This document shows positions 8,757 to 17,018 of a stretch of DNA of 64,000 nt, piece by piece. Where the stretch lies: positions 1,240,001 through 1,304,000 of the forward strand of contig OZ244921.1 of NCBI GenBank assembly GCA_965221755.1, given 5' to 3'. The notes under the pieces were generated by a model. It saw only the letters and a program-made list of their open reading frames with translations. It did not search any database and was not told the origin of the DNA. Position 1 is the first letter of the stretch; every line of letters begins with the position of its first letter. This stretch comes from Azophilus sp965221755. GTDB lineage: Bacteria; Pseudomonadota; Gammaproteobacteria; Pseudomonadales; Azotimanducaceae. The translations under genes and the position numbers were made by a program.

Positions 8757-9533
8757 TTGCGCCGGGCATTGGCCCTGTGCGCCGCAGGCCTTGTTGGCGG
8801 CTGCGCGATCTTCGGGCCGGATGCCCGACCAACGCCGGCGGAAGTCGAGGACGGCCCCCCTGCGCCATCGGCAATACCCTATGACCTAAGCCGCCTGCCC
8901 GACCCGGTTCCCAAGGTCGAGCCGCCCAGCCGCTACGGCAATCCGCCATCCTACGAGGTTGAAGGCACCACCTATTACCCGGTGAAGTCGGCGGCGGGCT
9001 ACCGAGCGGAGGGGATTGCTTCCTGGTACGGCACCAAGTTCCATGGCCGACGCACCTCCAGCGGCGAAACCTACGACATGTTCAAGCTTACCGCCGCCCA
9101 CCGCACCCTGCCGATTCCGACCTACGTGCGGGTGACGAATCTCGAAAACGGCCAGCGGACCTTGGTGCGGGTCAACGACCGCGGCCCGTTTCACGATGAC
9201 CGCATGCTGGATCTGTCCTATGCCGCAGCGGTGAAGCTCGGCTTTTCCCGCCAAGGCACGACGCGGGTGCGGGTGGAGGCGCTGGAAGGGGCAGAGACGC
9301 TTTTCCTTCAAGCGGGCGCCTTTCGCGGCAAGGCCATGGCTGAGCAATTGCAGCGCAACTTGGCGACCTTGACCGGCGAACAGGCGGAGGTGGTGCAGCA
9401 GCCGGATGACGCTTTGTATCGAGTGCTCATCGGCCCGCTTGTGGGTGAGCGGCGCGCCCGGCAACTGCAGTCGCTGATCGTCGCCGCCAACCACGCCATG
9501 CCCCTCATATTGCGCATCGGCAGCGAGCAATAA
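8757..9533 (+). CDS. rlpA: RlpA-family septal/rare lipoprotein A with SPOR domain
   Basis: Outer-membrane lipoprotein with a double-psi beta barrel (ASWYGTKFHGRRTSSGE through VNDRGPFHDDRMLDLS) and a C-terminal SPOR-type region (FLQAGAFRGKAMAEQLQ, YRVLIGPL). In pseudomonads RlpA is a lytic transglycosylase acting on naked glycan strands. The lipobox LVGGC follows a short hydrophobic stretch. The frame is open back to 8520, but the first 79 codons come from repeat DNA. The TTG at 8757, about ten bases after GAGGGAAG, gives a normal lipoprotein signal and is preferred. The exact start is uncertain. Confidence 0.88.
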   Translation: MRRALALCAAGLVGGCAIFGPDARPTPAEVEDGPPAPSAIPYDLSRLPDPVPKVEPPSRYGNPPSYEVEGTTYYPVKSAAGYRAEGIASWYGTKFHGRRTSSGETYDMFKLTAAHRTLPIPTYVRVTNLENGQRTLVRVNDRGPFHDDRMLDLSYAAAVKLGFSRQGTTRVRVEALEGAETLFLQAGAFRGKAMAEQLQRNLATLTGEQAEVVQQPDDALYRVLIGPLVGERRARQLQSLIVAANHAMPLILRIGSEQ

Positions 9534-9544
9534 GGAAGGATGCC

Positions 9545-10792
9545 ATGCTCTTCGGCACCGCAAAAGCCTCAACGTCCCGTTTTCGCTGGAGGCACTCAAA
9601 CGAATCCAAGCGCGGCGCGGTCCCTTCGCCCCAACCCCGGTGCGCTCGACCGCTATCGACCGCCGCACTCGCCCTTTCGCTGGTTGCCGCATCGGCGGTG
9701 CAGGGCGCATCCGTGGTGCCGGCGCCGCCGAACCTCTCCTCGGCGTCCTATCTGGTCATGGACGCGGACACCGGCAAGGTGATCGCCGAGCGCAACAGCC
9801 GGGAGCCGATGCCGCCGGCGAGCCTGACCAAGGTGATGACCGGCTACGTGGCGGCCGGGGAGATCGAGAGCGGGCGCATCGCCCTGCAGGACAAGGTGCC
9901 GGTCAGCGTCAACGCTTGGCGCACGCCGGGCTCACGCATGTTCATACAGGAAGGCACCGAGGTCAGCGTCGAAGATCTGTTGCGGGGCATCATCATCCAA
10001 TCCGGCAACGACGCCAGCGTCGCCTTGGCCGAGCACATCGCCGGCAGCGAAGCGGCCTTCGCGGACATGATGAACCAACAGGCAGGCCAGCTGGGCATGG
10101 TGAACTCAAACTTCCGCAACGCCACCGGGCTGCCCGCCGAAGACCACTACACGACGGCTTGGGACTTGGCCGTGCTGACCCGGAACTACATCCGGCAGTT
10201 CCCGAAAAACTACGCGCTCAACTCGGAAAGGTCCTTCACGTACAACGACATAGAGCAGCCCAACCGCAACCGTCTGCTGTGGCGCGACCGCACCGTCGAT
10301 GGCGTCAAGACCGGCTACACCAAGGCGGCCGGCTACTGCCTGCTGGCCTCCGCCAAGCGCGAAGGGATGCGGCTCATCTCCGTCGTCATGGGGGCGGAAA
10401 ACGACGCCCATCGGGTGCAGGAAAGCCAAATGCTGCTGTCCTACGGCTTTCGCTTCTTCGAGACCAAGCGCCTGTACGAGGCCGATGCGCCCTTGGAGTC
10501 CGCCGAGGTTTGGTATGGCCAAGCGGACGCCGTGGAACTCGGCGTCGCCGCGCCGGTGACCATCACCTTTCCCAGGGGGCACTACGATCGGGTGGCTGTC
10601 GAGATGACGCTGCCTGCAATGATCGAGGCGCCAATCCAAGCGGGCGACGAGTTGGGCGAGCTCCGCGTTTCGGTCAATGAGGAGACGCTTCACAGCGGCC
10701 CGCTGATCGCCCTGTCGGACGTTGCGGAGGCAGGGGCGTTCGCTCAGCTCAGCGACTACCTCAGGCTCCTGTTCCGTCGGATTTTTGAGTGA
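9545..10792 (+). CDS. dacA: D-alanyl-D-alanine carboxypeptidase (PBP5/6 type)
   Basis: Removes the terminal D-alanine from peptidoglycan pentapeptides. Active-site motifs are S93-L-T-K, S153-G-N and K255-T-G. A C-terminal beta domain and a final hydrophobic/amphipathic stretch (LSDYLRLLFRRIFE) fit membrane anchoring as in PBP5. The N-terminus carries about 35 extra polar residues before the signal peptide; AAGGAAGG just upstream supports the ATG at 9545. The stop overlaps the lipB GTG start by four bases. Confidence 0.95.
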   Translation: MLFGTAKASTSRFRWRHSNESKRGAVPSPQPRCARPLSTAALALSLVAASAVQGASVVPAPPNLSSASYLVMDADTGKVIAERNSREPMPPASLTKVMTGYVAAGEIESGRIALQDKVPVSVNAWRTPGSRMFIQEGTEVSVEDLLRGIIIQSGNDASVALAEHIAGSEAAFADMMNQQAGQLGMVNSNFRNATGLPAEDHYTTAWDLAVLTRNYIRQFPKNYALNSERSFTYNDIEQPNRNRLLWRDRTVDGVKTGYTKAAGYCLLASAKREGMRLISVVMGAENDAHRVQESQMLLSYGFRFFETKRLYEADAPLESAEVWYGQADAVELGVAAPVTITFPRGHYDRVAVEMTLPAMIEAPIQAGDELGELRVSVNEETLHSGPLIALSDVAEAGAFAQLSDYLRLLFRRIFE

Positions 10793-11538
10793 GCGCTCCC
10801 ATGCGGCGAATGGCGCCGGGCGCCGGGCGAGCGGGTTGCTCCAACGACATCGGCGCCGCGCCGCGCGGCGGCGAGCCAAGGGCGCCACGGCTTGACGCCA
10901 TCGTTCGGGACCTAGGCCGCACCCGCTACGGCGACGTCTTGGCGGCCATGCAAGCCTTCACCGCCGAACGCACCGCCGATGCCGTGGATGAAATCTGGTT
11001 CACCGAGCATGAGCCCGTGTTCACCCAAGGCCAAGCCGGACGGGCGGAGCACCTGCTGGCCCCCGGCGGCATCGAGGTGGTGCAGTCCGACCGGGGCGGG
11101 CAGGTCACCTTCCATGGCCCCGGCCAAATCGTCGGCTACCTGCTGCTTGACATCCGCCGCCTGCGGTTGACCGTACGCGGCTTGGTGTCGGGCATCGAGA
11201 ACGCCATCATCAAGGTGCTCGACGAATACGGCATCGCCGCCAACGCCCGCGGCGACGCCCCCGGCGTCTATGTGGGGGGCGAGAAGATTGCCGCCCTGGG
11301 CTTGCGGGTGCGGCGCGGCTGCGCCTACCACGGCTTCGCCTTCAACATCGACATGGACCTTTCGCCCTTTGCCCGCATCAATCCCTGCGGCATGGCGGGC
11401 TTGGCGGTCACCCAATTGAAGGATCTGTGCGGGGAGTCGGACCTCGCCGCAGTCCGGTCGCGCTTGGCGCGCCAATTGGAGCGGGTCTATCCGATTGTCA
11501 TCCGCAAGTCAGGCAGCCGGGACGCTTCGACAGCTTGA
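10789..11538 (+). CDS. lipB: Octanoyl-[ACP]:protein octanoyltransferase
   Basis: Transfers octanoate from ACP to lipoyl domains as the first step of lipoate synthesis. Signature regions are SDRGGQVTFHGPGQIVGYLLLD, GVYVGGEKIAALGLRV and the FARINPCGM segment with the catalytic cysteine. Starts are possible at GTG 10789, which overlaps the dacA stop, or ATG 10801 or 10810. The last 14 codons overlap the 3' end of the convergent moeB gene. The ybeD gene usually between dacA and lipB and the lipA gene usually after it are absent. Confidence 0.94.
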   Translation: MSAPMRRMAPGAGRAGCSNDIGAAPRGGEPRAPRLDAIVRDLGRTRYGDVLAAMQAFTAERTADAVDEIWFTEHEPVFTQGQAGRAEHLLAPGGIEVVQSDRGGQVTFHGPGQIVGYLLLDIRRLRLTVRGLVSGIENAIIKVLDEYGIAANARGDAPGVYVGGEKIAALGLRVRRGCAYHGFAFNIDMDLSPFARINPCGMAGLAVTQLKDLCGESDLAAVRSRLARQLERVYPIVIRKSGSRDASTA

Positions 11539-12238
11539 AGGCCCGCCACTCGCCACGCTTGGCGTCGTAGTACAGCACCCGGCCGGTGAGCGGGTCGCCG
11601 GCCCCGGTGATCAGCTTGACCGCCTCCATGGCCTGCATGGCGCCCACCACGCCGACCAAGGGAGCGATGACGCCGTTCTCCGCGCAGTTCAGCGCTTCCC
11701 CGCTGCCGTCCGCATAGAGGCATCGATAGCAGGGGGAGGCTGCATCACGAGGGTCGAAGACCGCCAACTGTCCTTCCCAGCGAATGGCCGCCCCGGACAC
11801 CAAAGGCGTGCCGCGGCGCCAGCAGGCGTCGTTGAGCGCGAAGCGGGTGGCGAAGTTGTCCGTGGCGTCGATCGCTAAATCCACCCGGTCGAGCAGGGGC
11901 TCAAGCCCGGGACCGCCGATGCGCTCCGCGATGGCCTCGACCTCGACGCCGGGATTGATCGCCGCGAGGGAAGCCTTGGCGGACGCAGCCTTGGCCTGCC
12001 CCAAGGCCGCGTTGGCGTGAACGATCTGCCGCTGCAAATTGGACAGCTCAACGACATCGTCGTCGGCCAGAACCAGCTTGCCGACCCCGGCTGCGGCCAA
12101 ATAGAGCGCAATCGGCGAGCCGAGCCCCCCCAGCCCGACCACCAGCGCCTTGGCGTCCCGAAGCTTCTCCTGCCCCGCCACGTCCACCTCCGGGAGCATG
12201 ATCTGGCGGCTGTAGCGCAGCAGTTGGTTGTCGTCCAT
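11498..12238 (-). CDS. moeB: HesA/MoeB/ThiF-family adenylyltransferase
   Basis: E1-like enzyme that adenylates the C-terminal glycine of a sulfur carrier such as MoaD or ThiS. The 246-residue protein has the nucleotide-binding GLGGLGSPIALYLAAAGVG, the DDDVVELSNLQRQIVH segment, and zinc-binding cysteine pairs CYRC and CLTC. Without MoaD or ThiS nearby, MoeB and ThiF cannot be separated by context; the sequence reads as MoeB-type. Its final codons overlap lipB tail to tail by 41 bases. Confidence 0.88.
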   Translation of the reverse strand: MDDNQLLRYSRQIMLPEVDVAGQEKLRDAKALVVGLGGLGSPIALYLAAAGVGKLVLADDDVVELSNLQRQIVHANAALGQAKAASAKASLAAINPGVEVEAIAERIGGPGLEPLLDRVDLAIDATDNFATRFALNDACWRRGTPLVSGAAIRWEGQLAVFDPRDAASPCYRCLYADGSGEALNCAENGVIAPLVGVVGAMQAMEAVKLITGAGDPLTGRVLYYDAKRGEWRAFKLSKRPGCLTCG

Positions 12239-12248
12239 GCGTCAGGAA

Positions 12249-12287
12249 CCCGTCACCCCGCGAAGCTTCGCCTGGCGGGGTGACGGG
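12249..12287. other. Strong hairpin between lrp and moeB
   Basis: A perfect 13-base inverted repeat, arm CCCGTCACCCCGC at 12249-12261 and its complement at 12275-12287, has a 13-base loop containing GAAGCTTC. It lies 11 bases upstream of the moeB start and downstream of the lrp stop on the same strand. There is no T-run on either strand, so intrinsic termination is doubtful. It would form in the moeB 5' leader. Confidence 0.45.
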
Positions 12288-12424
12288 TGAAAGGCGGGGC
12301 ACAAGCCGCTGAAAGCTTCACCGTTGCCTGCGGAATCCATCAAGTTCGGAAAGGCCGCTTGAATCGCGTCTGTCGAGGACCAAATTGTACTTGGGGGCAG
12401 TCTCACTGATCCACTCAGCCGGTC

Positions 12425-12907
12425 TCAGGCGTTGTGCCGAACCGGCAGCTCGGTCTTCTTGGTCACCGTGCGCAGGGCGAAGCTGGAATGCACTCGGTCC
12501 ACGCCGGGTAGGCGGGTCAGGAAGCGGCTGTGGATGCGCTCGTAGTCCCGGGCGTCGCTGACCACCACGCGCAGCAGGTAGTCCGCCTCCCCCGACATCA
12601 GGTAGCACTCCATCACTTCGGGCAGCTTCCTCACCTCGGTCTCGAAGGCCGAAAGGTCGGCCTGCTGCTGACTTTCGAGAGTGATGTTGACGAACACGTT
12701 GTCGGGGTACCCTGCCCTCGACTGATCGACGAGGGCCACGTAGCCGCGCAGCATCCCGCTTTCCTCCAGCCGGCGCACCCGGCGCAGGCAGGCGGAATCG
12801 GACAGGCTGACCCGTTCCGCCAACGCGCTGTTGGTCAGCTTGCCGTCGATCTGCAATTCGTGAAGGATTCGGCGATCCAGCCGATCCAACGCCTTATAAT
12901 CTTGCAT
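12425..12907 (-). CDS. Lrp/AsnC-family transcriptional regulator
   Basis: A 160-residue feast/famine regulator with an N-terminal helix-turn-helix (LDRRILHELQIDGKLTNSALAERVSLSDSACLRRVRRL) and a C-terminal RAM ligand-binding domain (VMECYLMSGEADYLLRVVV). It is transcribed divergently from alanine dehydrogenase, a common arrangement in which the regulator senses an amino acid and controls ald. Two TTGC/GCAA dyads in the shared promoter region are candidate binding sites. Confidence 0.93.
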   Translation of the reverse strand: MQDYKALDRLDRRILHELQIDGKLTNSALAERVSLSDSACLRRVRRLEESGMLRGYVALVDQSRAGYPDNVFVNITLESQQQADLSAFETEVRKLPEVMECYLMSGEADYLLRVVVSDARDYERIHSRFLTRLPGVDRVHSSFALRTVTKKTELPVRHNA

Positions 12908-12929
12908 GTTTCCAGTCGAATTGGCGTTT

Positions 12930-12986
12930 ATTTGCGGGTTATCGGCAAATCAGCGAAAAAAAGCAATACCTTGCCGCCATTGCAAG
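12930..12986. promoter_or_regulatory. Candidate Lrp operator dyads in the lrp-ald intergenic region
   Basis: ATTTGC at 12930-12935 mirrors GCAAAT at 12945-12950, and CTTGC at 12970-12974 mirrors GCAAG at 12982-12986. Both dyads share the TTGC/GCAA half-site, and an AT-rich tract lies between them. Placement between divergent lrp and ald suggests autoregulation and ald control. This is inference from symmetry only. Confidence 0.4.
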
Positions 12987-13033
12987 CGTACCTTAGCTCG
13001 GAGCATCCGCATCGGCTTTGGAGCATTGAACGC

Positions 13034-14179
13034 ATGCGCATCGGAGTGCCCAAGGAAACCAAGGTCCATGAACACCGGGTCGGCCTGACGCCGGATTCAA
13101 TCGCGGCGCTGACCGCCCTCGGCGCCAACGCCGTGGTGGAGGCGAGCGCCGGCGCGGGCATCGGCTTCGCCGATGGGGACTACCGCCGGGCCGGCGCCGT
13201 CATCGGCACGGCTGAGGATGCCTTCGGCGCCGACCTCGTGGTAAAGGTCAAGGAGCCCCTGGCCGACGAGTGCCGCCGGCTCAAGCCGGGGCAAGTGCTG
13301 TTCACCTACTTGCATTTGGCGGCCGACGAGCCCCAAGCCCGGGCGCTGATGCGCTCCGGGGCCACGGCGATCGCTTATGAAACCGTCACCGACGCCCACG
13401 GCCGCTTGCCGTTGCTGCGGCCCATGAGCGAGGTGGCGGGCCGCATGTCGGTGCAGGTGGGCGCCTATGCGCTGCAGAAGGCGGCGGGCGGGCGCGGCAC
13501 CCTGCTTGGCGGCGTGCCGGGCGTGGCGCCGGGGAGGGTGGTCATCCTGGGCGGCGGCGTGGCGGGCGCTGAAGCCGCCGCCATGGCCGTCGGCCTGCAG
13601 GCTGAGGTCAGCATTCTGGACCAGTCGATTGATCGGCTGCGGGAATTGGGTCACCAGTTCGCAGGCCGTGTCCGTCTGCTGACGGCCTCGCCGCAGAACG
13701 TCCTGGACGAGGTGCGGGCGGCGGACTTGGTGATTGGCGCAGCCTTGGTGCCCGGCGCAGCCGCACCCAAGCTGGTCACCCGGGCCATGGTGCGGCAAAT
13801 GCGGAAGGGCGCGGCCTTGGTGGACATTTCCATCGATCAAGGCGGCTGCTTCGAGACCAGCCGACCCACCACCCACGATGCCCCCACCTACGTCGAGCAC
13901 GGCGTGGTGCATTACTGCGTCACCAACATGCCCGGCGCCGTGGCCAGAACCTCGACGCTGGCGCTCAACAACGTCACCCTGCCCTACGTCAAGGCGTTGG
14001 CGGAGCACGGCTGGCGCGAGGCCTTCAAGCGCGACGCAGGGTTTGCCGCCGGGCTAAACGTACACCGAGGCGCCATCCGGCACCCGCAGGTGGCTTACGC
14101 GCTTGGCTGTTCGGTTTCGACCGCACACGAGCTTCCGCGACCCCCGGAGGAGGGGAGTTCCGCGAATGGGAATTGCTGA
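13034..14179 (+). CDS. ald: Alanine dehydrogenase
   Basis: NAD-dependent oxidative deamination of L-alanine to pyruvate and ammonium, or the reverse. The ATG at 13034 gives the family N-terminus MRIGVPKETKVHEHRVGLTP. A Rossmann motif VVILGGGVAGAEAA and the LVDISIDQGGCFETSRPTTH segment are characteristic. The normal end is near GLNVHRGAIRHPQVA; the last 20 or so codons run into low-similarity sequence next to a repeat copy. The frame upstream of 13034 is antisense to lrp and is not coding. Confidence 0.95.
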   Translation: MRIGVPKETKVHEHRVGLTPDSIAALTALGANAVVEASAGAGIGFADGDYRRAGAVIGTAEDAFGADLVVKVKEPLADECRRLKPGQVLFTYLHLAADEPQARALMRSGATAIAYETVTDAHGRLPLLRPMSEVAGRMSVQVGAYALQKAAGGRGTLLGGVPGVAPGRVVILGGGVAGAEAAAMAVGLQAEVSILDQSIDRLRELGHQFAGRVRLLTASPQNVLDEVRAADLVIGAALVPGAAAPKLVTRAMVRQMRKGAALVDISIDQGGCFETSRPTTHDAPTYVEHGVVHYCVTNMPGAVARTSTLALNNVTLPYVKALAEHGWREAFKRDAGFAAGLNVHRGAIRHPQVAYALGCSVSTAHELPRPPEEGSSANGNC

Positions 14180-14196
14180 ACGTCAGGTCGGGCGCT

Positions 14197-14301
14197 GTGC
14201 GGGCTCGGAAACATTTCGGAATCCGACCTGCGCGGCTCGCTCGGAGTTTGGCGGCAGCCGAACTCCAATCGAGCTTTCGGCCCGGTAGGGCCGAAAGCTC
14301 G
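14197..14301 (+). repeat. Full interspersed repeat unit between ald and the aminotransferase
   Basis: Core at 14197-14228, 14-base spacer, conserved-type hairpin at 14243-14266 (arms GGAGTTTGGC / GCCGAACTCC region) and a 14-base-pair variable hairpin at 14270-14301 with loop GGTA. It occupies much of the 232-base gap. Nothing else was recognised in the gap. Confidence 0.75.
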
Positions 14302-14411
14302 CCTTGCCCTCGGCGGCTTGCGCGGCATAGGCTTGGCGTCTCGCCCGAAGGCTCTGGCCGGAACGCCGTTGGCCTTCGGTTATCGCCGGAGCTTAGCGCT
14401 CCGCCCACTGG

Positions 14412-15830
14412 ATGGTGAACCAAATCATGGCTGATCCCCTGCACAACGAGTTTCCGCCCAACTCCCTGGAGGCGCGCGACCTTAAGCACTTGCTGCACCC
14501 CACCACCAACTTGAAGCTGCTGCATGAGCAGGGGCCCACCGTCCACGTCCGGGCCAAGGGCGCATACATGTGGGACAACCACGGCAAGCAGTACCTTGAG
14601 GGCATGGCCGGGCTTTGGTGCACGGCTTTGGGCTACGGCGAGGAGGAGCTGGTCAAGGTCGCCGAGGCGCAGATGCGCGCGCTCAGCTATTCGCAGCTGT
14701 TTTCCGCCAAGACCCATGAGCCGAGCATTCTGCTGGCGGAAAAGCTCAAGGCCATGGCGCCGTTCGATGCGGGCCGCGTGTTCTTCGGCCTGTCCGGCAG
14801 TGACGCCAACGACACCCAGATCAAGTTGATGTGGTACTACCACAACGCCATCGGCAAGCCGGAGAGGAAGAAGATCATCTCCCGCATCGGCGGCTACCAC
14901 GGCATCACCATCGGCTCCGGATCGCTCACCGGCCTGCCGCCCTTCCATGCGCACTTCGACCTGCCCATCAAGGAAGTGCTGCACACCGACCGACCGCACT
15001 ACTACCGGGACGGCCTGGCGGCGGAAAGCGAGGCCCAGTTCCGCGACCGCATTGTCGCCAACCTGGAAGACCTGATCCTGCGCGAAGGCCCGGAGACCAT
15101 CGCCGCGTTCATCGCCGAGCCGATCACTGGGGCAGGCGGCGTCATCGTGCCGCCCGCCGGCTACTACGAGAAGGTGCAGGAAGTGCTCGACCGGCATGGC
15201 ATCCTCTTCATCGACGATGAGGTCATTTGCGGCTTCGGGCGCACCGGCAAGCCCTTCGGCGCACAGACCATGGGCATCCGGCCCACAACTATGAGCGTGG
15301 CCAAGGCGGTAAGCTCCGCCTACCTGCCGCTGTCGGCGGTGGTGATCCCGGAGTTCATGTACCAACCCATCGTTGAGGCCAGCAGCGAGGTGGGCCTGTT
15401 CGGCCACGGCTTCACCTACTCCGGGCACCCAGTCTGCGCCGCGGTGGCGCTGCGCAATCTGGAACTGATGGAAGAGCGCGACATCTTTGGCCATGCGGCC
15501 AAGGTGGGCATCCTGTTCCAAGAACGCTTGGCCATCTTGGAGGAGCACGCCTTGGTCGGCAACACCCGCGGCCGCGGCCTGATCGGGGCGGCGGAGCTGA
15601 TGGCCGACAAGGACACCCGCACCCCCTACCCGCCGTCGGCCGGCGTCGGCGCCCACTGCAACGCCCGCTGCGAAGCCCACGGCCTGATCCTGCGCAACCT
15701 CGGCGACACCATGGCGATGTGCCCGCCGCTGATCATCACTGATGCGCAGGTGGACGAGCTGTTCACCAAGCTCACCAAGGCGTTGGACGAGACTTGGCAA
15801 TGGGCCACGGCCCAGGGGCTGGCGGCATAG
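14412..15830 (+). CDS. Class III omega-amino acid/taurine:pyruvate-type aminotransferase
   Basis: PLP-dependent fold-type I enzyme of 472 residues. The cofactor aspartate is in LFIDDEVICGFGRTG and the Schiff-base lysine in SVAKAVSSAYLP. The segment GMAGLWCTALGYGEEEL and the ISRIGGYHGITIGSGSLTG region match the group that includes beta-alanine, putrescine and taurine:pyruvate transaminases. Substrate cannot be fixed from sequence; proximity to alanine dehydrogenase fits alanine/pyruvate as the amino-group pair. ATG 14412 or ATG 14427 may be the start. Confidence 0.9.
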   Translation: MVNQIMADPLHNEFPPNSLEARDLKHLLHPTTNLKLLHEQGPTVHVRAKGAYMWDNHGKQYLEGMAGLWCTALGYGEEELVKVAEAQMRALSYSQLFSAKTHEPSILLAEKLKAMAPFDAGRVFFGLSGSDANDTQIKLMWYYHNAIGKPERKKIISRIGGYHGITIGSGSLTGLPPFHAHFDLPIKEVLHTDRPHYYRDGLAAESEAQFRDRIVANLEDLILREGPETIAAFIAEPITGAGGVIVPPAGYYEKVQEVLDRHGILFIDDEVICGFGRTGKPFGAQTMGIRPTTMSVAKAVSSAYLPLSAVVIPEFMYQPIVEASSEVGLFGHGFTYSGHPVCAAVALRNLELMEERDIFGHAAKVGILFQERLAILEEHALVGNTRGRGLIGAAELMADKDTRTPYPPSAGVGAHCNARCEAHGLILRNLGDTMAMCPPLIITDAQVDELFTKLTKALDETWQWATAQGLAA

Positions 15831-15836
15831 GCCCCG

Positions 15837-16265
15837 CTAGCCAAGTTCCCCCAATACCCGTTCCGCAACTTGTCCGAGTGTGCGATCGAAGGTCGCGAGG
15901 GGCACATTCATTTCAATGGCAAGTTGCAGGTAGGCGGCGTCATAGGCGGACAGGTTCTCCCGTCTGGCCAACCGCCACTGCCCTGCGCTGTTGGCCATTC
16001 GACGGGTCAGGGGTAGCGAGGAAAGCCGCTCAAGTCCTCGATCAGCTAAGTCCGCCATGCCCGCCTGGGCCTTCTTCAAGCCAACGCTGATCATTTCATG
16101 GTCGATCAGCCAAGGCGCAAACAGCGCTTTGCCAGCCAGAATCCGGTCAGCCTCCTCCCGTCCCGACTCCTCAAAGAGATAGGCGGCCAGCACACTGCAA
16201 TCCACCACGATTGGCGGCGATGTCCGGTAGCTGTTGCGCGGTTCCGCAACTAGGAGTTGGCTCAT
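15837..16265 (-). CDS. PIN-domain toxin (VapC/FitB type)
   Basis: A 142-residue PIN ribonuclease. The acidic triad is visible in VVDCSVLAAYLFEE near the N-terminus, NLSAYDAAYLQLA, and PLATFDRTL near the C-terminus. It overlaps the upstream antitoxin gene by four bases (ATGA), the usual coupling in type II toxin-antitoxin modules. About fifteen N-terminal residues precede the core, so a downstream start is possible. Targets of such toxins are typically tRNA or rRNA; the target here is unknown. Confidence 0.88.
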   Translation of the reverse strand: MSQLLVAEPRNSYRTSPPIVVDCSVLAAYLFEESGREEADRILAGKALFAPWLIDHEMISVGLKKAQAGMADLADRGLERLSSLPLTRRMANSAGQWRLARRENLSAYDAAYLQLAIEMNVPLATFDRTLGQVAERVLGELG

Positions 16266-16576
16266 CTGGCGTCGCGCTCACGGCGAATGATATCAACGGC
16301 AAGGGGGCCTTTGGTGATGGGCTCGGGATAAGCGATCCGACTCTCGGCCGACATCTGCTCAATGGTCATCCATCCGGATTCGACCTGTGTTGACGCAAAG
16401 GGATCCGCTTGAGGTTGCGCCCTTTCCGCACCCATGGCGCCGACAGAGCCTCCCTCGGCGGCACGGCAAACGAGAGCCATCAATTCTCCCTGCAGCGAGC
16501 GATGGTTGGCAGCGGCACATTGGCGCAGCTTCTCGACCACAGGTTCCGGCACGTTCTTGATCGATAGGTTAGGCAT
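16262..16576 (-). CDS. Ribbon-helix-helix antitoxin (FitA/VapB type)
   Basis: A 104-residue antitoxin with an Arc-like N-terminal ribbon-helix-helix (MPNLSIKNVPEPVVEKL, then RSLQGELMALV) and a polar C-terminal tail that would wrap the toxin. It directly precedes and overlaps the PIN toxin. AT-rich sequence just upstream (16577-16616), containing GTTTTAAAC, is likely the promoter and autoregulatory region. Confidence 0.85.
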   Translation of the reverse strand: MPNLSIKNVPEPVVEKLRQCAAANHRSLQGELMALVCRAAEGGSVGAMGAERAQPQADPFASTQVESGWMTIEQMSAESRIAYPEPITKGPLAVDIIRRERDAR

Positions 16577-16642
16577 GGTTCCATACTCAGTTTAAAACGA
16601 AACCATTATGGAACCACTTGGATGCTGTGGGCAAGGCACCGC

Positions 16643-16734
16643 GCACCCGCTTCGCGGGTGCATTGGAGTTTCGCTACCGCGAAACTCCGCTGCCGTTGCA
16701 TGAGTCAGGTTCCGAAATGTTTCTGAGCCCGCAT
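16643..16734 (-). repeat. Full interspersed repeat unit, minus orientation
   Basis: On the minus strand the core is 16734-16703, then a 14-base spacer, the conserved hairpin 16688-16665 with perfect ten-base arms, then a GCACCCGC / GCGGGTGC variable hairpin at 16643-16661. The core supplies the last codons of the truncated gene at 16674-16997. Confidence 0.8.
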
Positions 16735-16997
16735 CGGAACCGTTCGATCTCGTCGCGGTGCTGGGCCTTCGCCTGCACATCGACGGCTCTGCCGTTTGGC
16801 CAGACTTCCGCTTTGCAACCGGGCAGCATGGGAAGCTCGCATGCCCGGTGCAGAAAGAAACCGAACGCATTCGCGGCCAGCGCGGCAGACGATTTGGGGC
16901 TATCGAACTTGCCGCTGGCGATCTCGCCGCCCGGCGCGGCGTTCAGGATCGACTCGATCTCCGAGCCGGGCACGCCGGGCGGAAATCTTTCGCTCAC
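16674..16997 (-). pseudogene. 5' fragment of a hypothetical protein gene, cut by the repeat
   Basis: The reading frame opens MSERFPPGVPGSEIESIL and continues through SSAALAANAFGFFLHR, which I recall as the N-terminus of a much longer uncharacterised family, possibly nuclease-related. After about 84 residues the protein becomes CGLRNISEPDSCNGSGVSR, which is simply the translated repeat core and hairpin. The true C-terminal part is missing. It lies 21 bases downstream of the nuclease-like gene at 17019-17756 and was probably its operon partner. Whether the stub is expressed is unknown. Confidence 0.6.
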
Positions 16998-17018
16998 GCC
17001 TGATTTCCTGACTTTGCC

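Noticed and set aside
12249..12287. Hairpin as a rho-independent terminator of lrp
   Set aside because: Stem is strong but no T-run follows on either strand.
14180..14411. Possible CRISPR or tRNA in the ald-aminotransferase gap
   Set aside because: Only one repeat unit with hairpins is present; there is no spaced direct-repeat array and no tRNA cloverleaf.
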